From Terriglobia bacterium (GTDB lineage Bacteria; Acidobacteriota; Terriglobia; UBA7540), in assembly GCA_020072905.1 (NCBI GenBank), contig JAIQGB010000006.1, forward strand, positions 1-26,869: a DNA stretch of 26,869 nucleotides, given 5' to 3'. The first letter of the stretch is position 1. Each line of letters opens with the position of its first letter. Positions 22,855 to 26,869 of the stretch are shown one piece after another. Below the pieces are notes generated by a model. It was not told where the DNA came from, did not search any database, and worked only from the letters and a program-made list of their open reading frames with translations. The position numbers were made by a program, and so were the translations under genes.

Positions 22855-23915
22855 AGGATTTCCCCCGAGAATCTATTCTTCTCTCGCGCCGTCTCGAGCC
22901 GGGAGAGAAGCTCGGCCTCGAATGCCTCTGCCCCATCAAGGATAACTTCCGTCCTGCAAGCGAGGACCGGGACCCGGCAGCCTTTGAACGCCGCAAGATT
23001 CATAGCATCTTTCTCTGTGGTTACGACAGCTCGGATGTCAGTCTCCTTCGGGGCGAGGATAATATGAAGCAGATCTTCCTCAGTGTAGACGTGGTGGTCG
23101 CGGAACGAATGCTCAGCCACAACCGAGAATCTCCACTTCCTGAGATTGGCGAAAAATGCGCGAGGATTGCCGATCCCGCAAAGTGCCAGGACCGGTTCGC
23201 CCTCAAAAGCGGAGGGAGGATATATCCGGCCCGTGAAAATATCGGCCAACTCGCAAAGCTCCGTTCTGCAAGAGAAAAGCACGGCGCTTGGGTCGACCTC
23301 CCGAACGAGACTCTCGATCGCCTTTGTATCAGCAAGCTCGGTCCTGGTCAGAACAATGAGGTCTGCCCTCGCTAGCGCGGGACACGGCTCGCGCTGGCGA
23401 CCGGCGGGCAGGAGTTCCCGATCTGAGAACTTCTGGGTCACATCCAGCGTGACGATATCCACGTCGCGCTCGAGCGCCCAATGCTGGAAGGCGTCGTCCA
23501 GGAGGTGAACACTCACATCAAAACGCTCTTCTGCCAGTCGCCCGCCGCGGTAGCGGTCTCGACAAACGACGATGGGAACTCCGGGGAGCATTTTGGCGAG
23601 CAGCGCCGGCTCGTCCCCCACCTCGCGGGGATTCGCTGTCCGTTCCTGAGACGGCTCCAACACGATAATGTCGGCGCCGCGGGTCCGACCATAACCGCGC
23701 GTGAGGATGCCGGGCCGAAAGCCGTGCGCGAGCAGCCGCCGCGCGAGGTAAGCCACGAGCGGCGTCTTCCCCGTCCCGCCCGTCGTAATGTTCCCGACGC
23801 TCACCACGGGCCGATTCAGCCGGCGGATTTTGAGCCAGCCACGACGATACGCGACGCGTCGCAGGGCAATCCCCAGCCTGAATCCTGCAGCCAGAGGCAT
23901 CAATAGGCGACTCAA
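22851..23915 (-). CDS. lpxK: Tetraacyldisaccharide 4'-kinase
   Basis: LpxK phosphorylates the 4' position of the lipid A disaccharide at the cytoplasmic face of the inner membrane, giving lipid IVA. The 354 residues have an N-terminal hydrophobic/amphipathic anchor (residues 1-20), the P-loop GNITTGGTGKTP (41-52), LTRGYGR, LLDDAFQHW (138-146, corresponding to the family's DDGFQH with Ala for Gly), LIVLTRTE, LCGIGNPRAFF and VTTEKDAMNL. The start is ATG 23915, 16 bases after the waaA stop. Its last codons overlap the waaF start (CTGA). Its place next to waaA fits the pathway order, since lipid IVA is the WaaA acceptor. Confidence 0.95.
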   Translation of the reverse strand: MSRLLMPLAAGFRLGIALRRVAYRRGWLKIRRLNRPVVSVGNITTGGTGKTPLVAYLARRLLAHGFRPGILTRGYGRTRGADIIVLEPSQERTANPREVGDEPALLAKMLPGVPIVVCRDRYRGGRLAEERFDVSVHLLDDAFQHWALERDVDIVTLDVTQKFSDRELLPAGRQREPCPALARADLIVLTRTELADTKAIESLVREVDPSAVLFSCRTELCELADIFTGRIYPPSAFEGEPVLALCGIGNPRAFFANLRKWRFSVVAEHSFRDHHVYTEEDLLHIILAPKETDIRAVVTTEKDAMNLAAFKGCRVPVLACRTEVILDGAEAFEAELLSRLETAREKNRFSGEIL

Positions 23916-23931
23916 AGCGGAGTTCCCTTCA

Positions 23932-25251
23932 TCATGGTGTGAGAGTGGTGACCGGTGTCTTCAGCCAATCTTTGAGCTGCTCGAGGACGCGCTCCGTCGC
24001 ACCTCTCTCCCGGTCCAGGACCACCCGGGCAGCCTCGCCGAGTTTCTTGGCGCGCGAAGGATCCTCAAGAAGCTCGAGGATTGCCGTTCCGAGTGTCTCG
24101 GAGTTCGCCACCTGGAGACCAGCTCGGGATTCGAGGAATAGCCGCGCCATGTCTCGGAAGTTTTCCATGTGCGGTCCGAAGATCGTGGGCTTCGCCCAGA
24201 ACGCCGGCTCGAGCAAATTGTGGCCGCCGGTTGGAACAAGGCTTCCGCCGATGAAAACCACATTGGCCAGTTCGAAGATTCCGGACAGTTCGCCGATAGT
24301 GTCCAAAAGAAGAATTCCCGCTGACGTCAGTTGGGGAGCCATTCCCTGCTCGTCGGCCCGCAAACTGGTTCGCGACACGAACTCCTGCCCCTGACCACCC
24401 AAGAGCGCCGCAACTTCGGCAAAGCGCGCCGGATGCCGCGGAGCGAGGATTAGCAGCGCCTGGGGAAATCTGTGTCGAATCTGCGCCCACGCTGGGAGAA
24501 GCCGCGATTCTTCGCCCGGCATGGTGCTGGCCGCCACGACGACGGGCTGACGGCCCGCGACTTCCAGCGCTTTGCGGAGCACCACGGTGAAATCCCCCCG
24601 GCGTGGCGGGCTGAAATCGAATTTCAGGTTGCCGGTCACTACCACGCTGTCTGGCGCGGCGCCGAGAGAGCGGAAGCGCTCGCGATCAAGATCGGTCTGT
24701 GCACAGATGCGGTCCAGGTTTCCGAGGACTCGGCGCATGAAGCCCCGAATCCGCTGGTATCGCCGGAAGGATCGATCGGAGATTCGCGCATTGACTAGGA
24801 CGACTCGCGCGCCGTGCTCGCGCGCGGCCCACAGCAGGTTCGGCCATAGCTCGGTCTCGACGATCACGAGCAGGCTGGGGCGAATCCTGTCCAGCGCGCG
24901 GCGGACACTCCATTTCCAGTCAAGCGGCAGGAAGAACTGGCCAGCCACTCCTGGCAAGCGCCTTTGCCCAGCCTCGCGGCCCGCCGGCGTCACACTGCTC
25001 AGGAAGATCTTGCGTCCCGGATACCGCTGCTGCAGTTCGCGAACCAGCCCGACCACGGCCAGCGTCTCGCCCACCGAGACAGCGTGGATCCAGATGGCGC
25101 CGGGTTCCGCCTGCTGCAAAGTCTCCGGCAGAAAGCCGAAACGCTCGCCCCAGTCCGACGCCGACTGCTTGCTCCCACGCAAACGCCACAAATAATACGG
25201 CGCCGCCAACAACACTCCGCAAGTGAACAGCAGGCTGTAAAAAAGGAACAT
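23932..25251 (-). CDS. waaA: 3-deoxy-D-manno-octulosonic acid (Kdo) transferase
   Basis: WaaA transfers Kdo from CMP-Kdo to lipid IVA. It is a GT-B enzyme anchored by an N-terminal helix on the inner membrane. I start at ATG 25251 (439 aa), since the following FLFYSLLFTCGVLLAAPYY is the usual membrane anchor. The frame stays open to 25365, but that part has no family character. Motifs are HAVSVGET (56-63, with Glu62 the likely catalytic base), VETELWPN, NARISDRS, TGNLKFD, AASTMPGEE and a C-terminal GGHNLLEPAFWAKPTIFGPHMENF, broken here by short loops, that binds CMP. Whether one or more Kdo units are added cannot be read from sequence. lpxK follows after 16 bases. There is no strong ribosome binding site. 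Confidence 0.94.
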   Translation of the reverse strand: MFLFYSLLFTCGVLLAAPYYLWRLRGSKQSASDWGERFGFLPETLQQAEPGAIWIHAVSVGETLAVVGLVRELQQRYPGRKIFLSSVTPAGREAGQRRLPGVAGQFFLPLDWKWSVRRALDRIRPSLLVIVETELWPNLLWAAREHGARVVLVNARISDRSFRRYQRIRGFMRRVLGNLDRICAQTDLDRERFRSLGAAPDSVVVTGNLKFDFSPPRRGDFTVVLRKALEVAGRQPVVVAASTMPGEESRLLPAWAQIRHRFPQALLILAPRHPARFAEVAALLGGQGQEFVSRTSLRADEQGMAPQLTSAGILLLDTIGELSGIFELANVVFIGGSLVPTGGHNLLEPAFWAKPTIFGPHMENFRDMARLFLESRAGLQVANSETLGTAILELLEDPSRAKKLGEAARVVLDRERGATERVLEQLKDWLKTPVTTLTP

Positions 25252-25395
25252 GGCGGGACGGAAATCCAGCGGGCTCGCCACGCGGGCGCAGAACCAAGGG
25301 GCATTATATGCCGGAACGCCAAGGGCGGCAATTGAGTGTTGCGCGGTCGCTTGCTGCCCGTTCAAGTGAGCGAGCGCCCTCGATCCTCGATGCCG

Positions 25396-25572
25396 TCATT
25401 CCGGCCGGAGCGCCGCGGCCTTGGTGATCTCCGGGATCACGCGGATGATTGGCTCCAGGCGGTTCGCATCCGTCCCGGAAAGAGGAGATGTAGGATTCAC
25501 GATCGGTATGTTGGGCGCGCGTCGCTCCCCCTGGAAGACAAGCGTTCGGCCGTGCACTTGGCAGAGCAGCAC
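25396..25572 (-). CDS. Possible small protein upstream of waaA (58 aa)
   Basis: A minus-strand frame starting at GTG 25572 would encode 58 residues: LLCQVHGRTLVFQ, then RRAPNIPIVNP, then SPLSGTDANRLEPIIRVI and PEITKAAALRPE. The composition is protein-like and includes a Cys-X2-His pair near the start and a plausible helix at the end. The frame stays open upstream to 25716, but with no sensible start. It lies 144 bases upstream of waaA on the same strand, so it could be the first gene of the LPS operon. I do not recognise the family. Evidence is limited to frame openness and composition. Confidence 0.35.
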   Translation of the reverse strand: MLLCQVHGRTLVFQGERRAPNIPIVNPTSPLSGTDANRLEPIIRVIPEITKAAALRPE

Positions 25573-25708
25573 TTTGTGGCACGATGGGGAAAAACACCAA
25601 GGCTTGAGACAACCTGAGAATGGAAATCTCCGCCACGCAATCGGCCGCTTCCCTGGGGCGCGACGGGTGTCTCCGCGCCGATAATGTTGTAAGATGCTTT
25701 CAGCGCCC

Positions 25709-25750
<42 letters not shown>

Positions 25751-25754
<4 letters not shown>

Positions 25755-26869
25755 TCGCTATTCGCATAGCCTCGCATCGGGACGTACTCTATACTAGAAT
25801 CAACAGCTTAGAGATTACACGTCTGCACTCTCTCGCAGAATTTCGCACCAAATCACAAAACGAAGGGGCACCACTAGGGGCACCAGAAAAGCCCCGGCCG
25901 CCGAAGGTTCAAAAAAGGGAGGTATGTAGCTTTGGGCTGGGTCGGATCGGCGCCTCCCGGGGCATCCTGGGTGGCTTTTTGGGGCAATCCTGGAGCAGGT
26001 CGGGAGTTACGCCAAATTCACAGTTTGCCTCTACGCGCGGACGCGGAGGATGGCCCAGAAGCCGGCGGGAATTTCGGCTGGTTCACAGGATCACGTCATT
26101 GTCGCGCGGGAGGTTCGAGCTTCAGCTCGAAAACGTTTTGGTCACCACGATCCTGAAATACAATGCGCAGCGGCCAGCGAACCACGCGCTCGACCGTTAG
26201 CGGGGAGAGCTCGCCGGCCTCAACGCCGCCTCCAAGGTCGGGAGACGAAACTAAAACACGACGACCTCCGCGTCGCGAATCGGCGCCGAGATCGGCGGCA
26301 TCAGCCCAGCCCCGACCCCAAGCGTAAAGGCGCTATTAACAGCCAACGCCTCTAAGCGGTCCTATGGCGCCTCGTCGATCGGTCTGGTATGAATTTCCAC
26401 GAGCTCACTCCCGCAACACTAAACGCCGCATGCCTTCAGGGCGAAAACCACCTTCGATGTCTGGCAACCGTGCCTTGATGGAATAAGCCCTTCGGAAACC
26501 TCGACAGATCACGCTTGAAAAACAGCGCCCGCGGGGACTATCAGACTGGCGGCGGGCGCAGCGAGTTATCGCGAGAAGAGTTTCCGAGTCAGCGACGATA
26601 CAGGAGTTGAGCGACTTCGCTCTACCCTACGACGTTACTCGCGATCAATCCCAGCGAGTGCAATGCCACGGCATACTTCCGCGAACAGGACTTCGGGAGA
26701 GTCAGGGACATTTCACTTCTACGATTAGGCCGTTACACGGCCAAGTGGATTGTTTCGGAGTCCGCTGTGACTCGGGAACAATGAGCGAAAGCGAACGCCC
26801 TGCATACCGGCTGTCCCGTCCGCGCATATTTCAGTTCGTGAGGTGGCGATTTCTCGGCAACTGACTCGC
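25751..26869. other. Gene-poor region beyond the tRNA junction
   Basis: About 1.1 kb follows the truncated tRNA without a convincing gene. It is less GC-rich than the LPS operon and full of stop codons in most frames. The 9-mer GGGGCACCA occurs twice (25865-25873, 25877-25885). A minus-strand open frame without a start codon (26332-26096, 78 codons) has some protein character and may be the tail of a broken gene. An 85-codon frame at 26607-26864 shows no recognisable motif. I see no RNA gene, integrase or transposase. Confidence 0.5.
26096..26332 (-). pseudogene. Possible C-terminal gene remnant
   Basis: A 78-codon minus-strand frame lies between stops at 26335-26333 and 26098-26096. Its last 35 residues (PLTVERVVRW, then PLRIVFQDRGDQNVFELKLE, then PPARQ) look like a real beta-rich protein end, but there is no start codon apart from an internal GTG. 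It could be a degraded gene or chance. I do not recognise the family. Confidence 0.2.

Noticed and set aside
26607..26864. 85-codon frame near the right end
   Set aside because: No motif, no ribosome binding site and random-looking composition in a gene-poor region.

Overview
The window reads as a GC-rich chromosomal segment of a diderm (LPS-making) bacterium, most probably an Acidobacteriota member. The supports are a BamD-type outer-membrane lipoprotein, a full run of Kdo/heptose LPS-core genes, and several small conserved-looking proteins of a kind I associate with acidobacterial genomes. The phylum call is inference; the diderm call rests on the genes themselves. Both ends look accessory and the centre is housekeeping.

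Layout. Positions 1-1170 encode an unrecognised, possibly 5'-truncated protein, followed by about 450 bases with no convincing gene. From 1616 a plus-strand run begins: a divergent ribulose-phosphate 3-epimerase (rpe), a BamD-like lipoprotein, and a response regulator with a long Pro/Ala/Glu linker built partly from 60-bp tandem repeats. A 98-bp element bounded by perfect 12-bp inverted repeats and a good sigma70-type promoter precede a second plus-strand cluster: valS, nadC, birA, coaX, a conserved hypothetical, an RlmD/TrmA-type RNA methyltransferase and comEC. This cluster combines translation with NAD, biotin and CoA cofactor supply. comEC runs tail-to-tail into a minus-strand YihY-type membrane protein, the two genes overlapping by 85 bp. 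A 79-aa protein gene on plus is followed by a large minus-strand operon.

The minus-strand operon, in transcription order (right to left), is: a possible 58-aa ORF, waaA (Kdo transferase), lpxK (lipid A 4'-kinase), waaF, gmhB, rfaE1, rfaE2, waaC, an isoprenylcysteine-methyltransferase-like membrane protein and a DUF3108 protein. It supplies lipid A phosphorylation, Kdo addition, ADP-heptose precursor synthesis (the kinase and adenylyltransferase halves of HldE are separate genes) and heptose transfer. Neighbouring genes overlap by 4 to 17 bases, which implies tight translational coupling. waaF has no in-frame ATG, GTG or TTG able to include its conserved N-terminus and appears to start at a CTG overlapping the lpxK stop codon.

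At 25709-25750 lies the 5' half of a CAT-anticodon tRNA (Met or Ile2). It stops matching tRNA just after the anticodon loop and continues into about 1.1 kb of gene-poor, less GC-rich sequence with short direct repeats. This looks like an attachment-site junction of an integrated element or a recombination scar, and it is the most anomalous structure in the window. No complete new defence or mobile system is visible.
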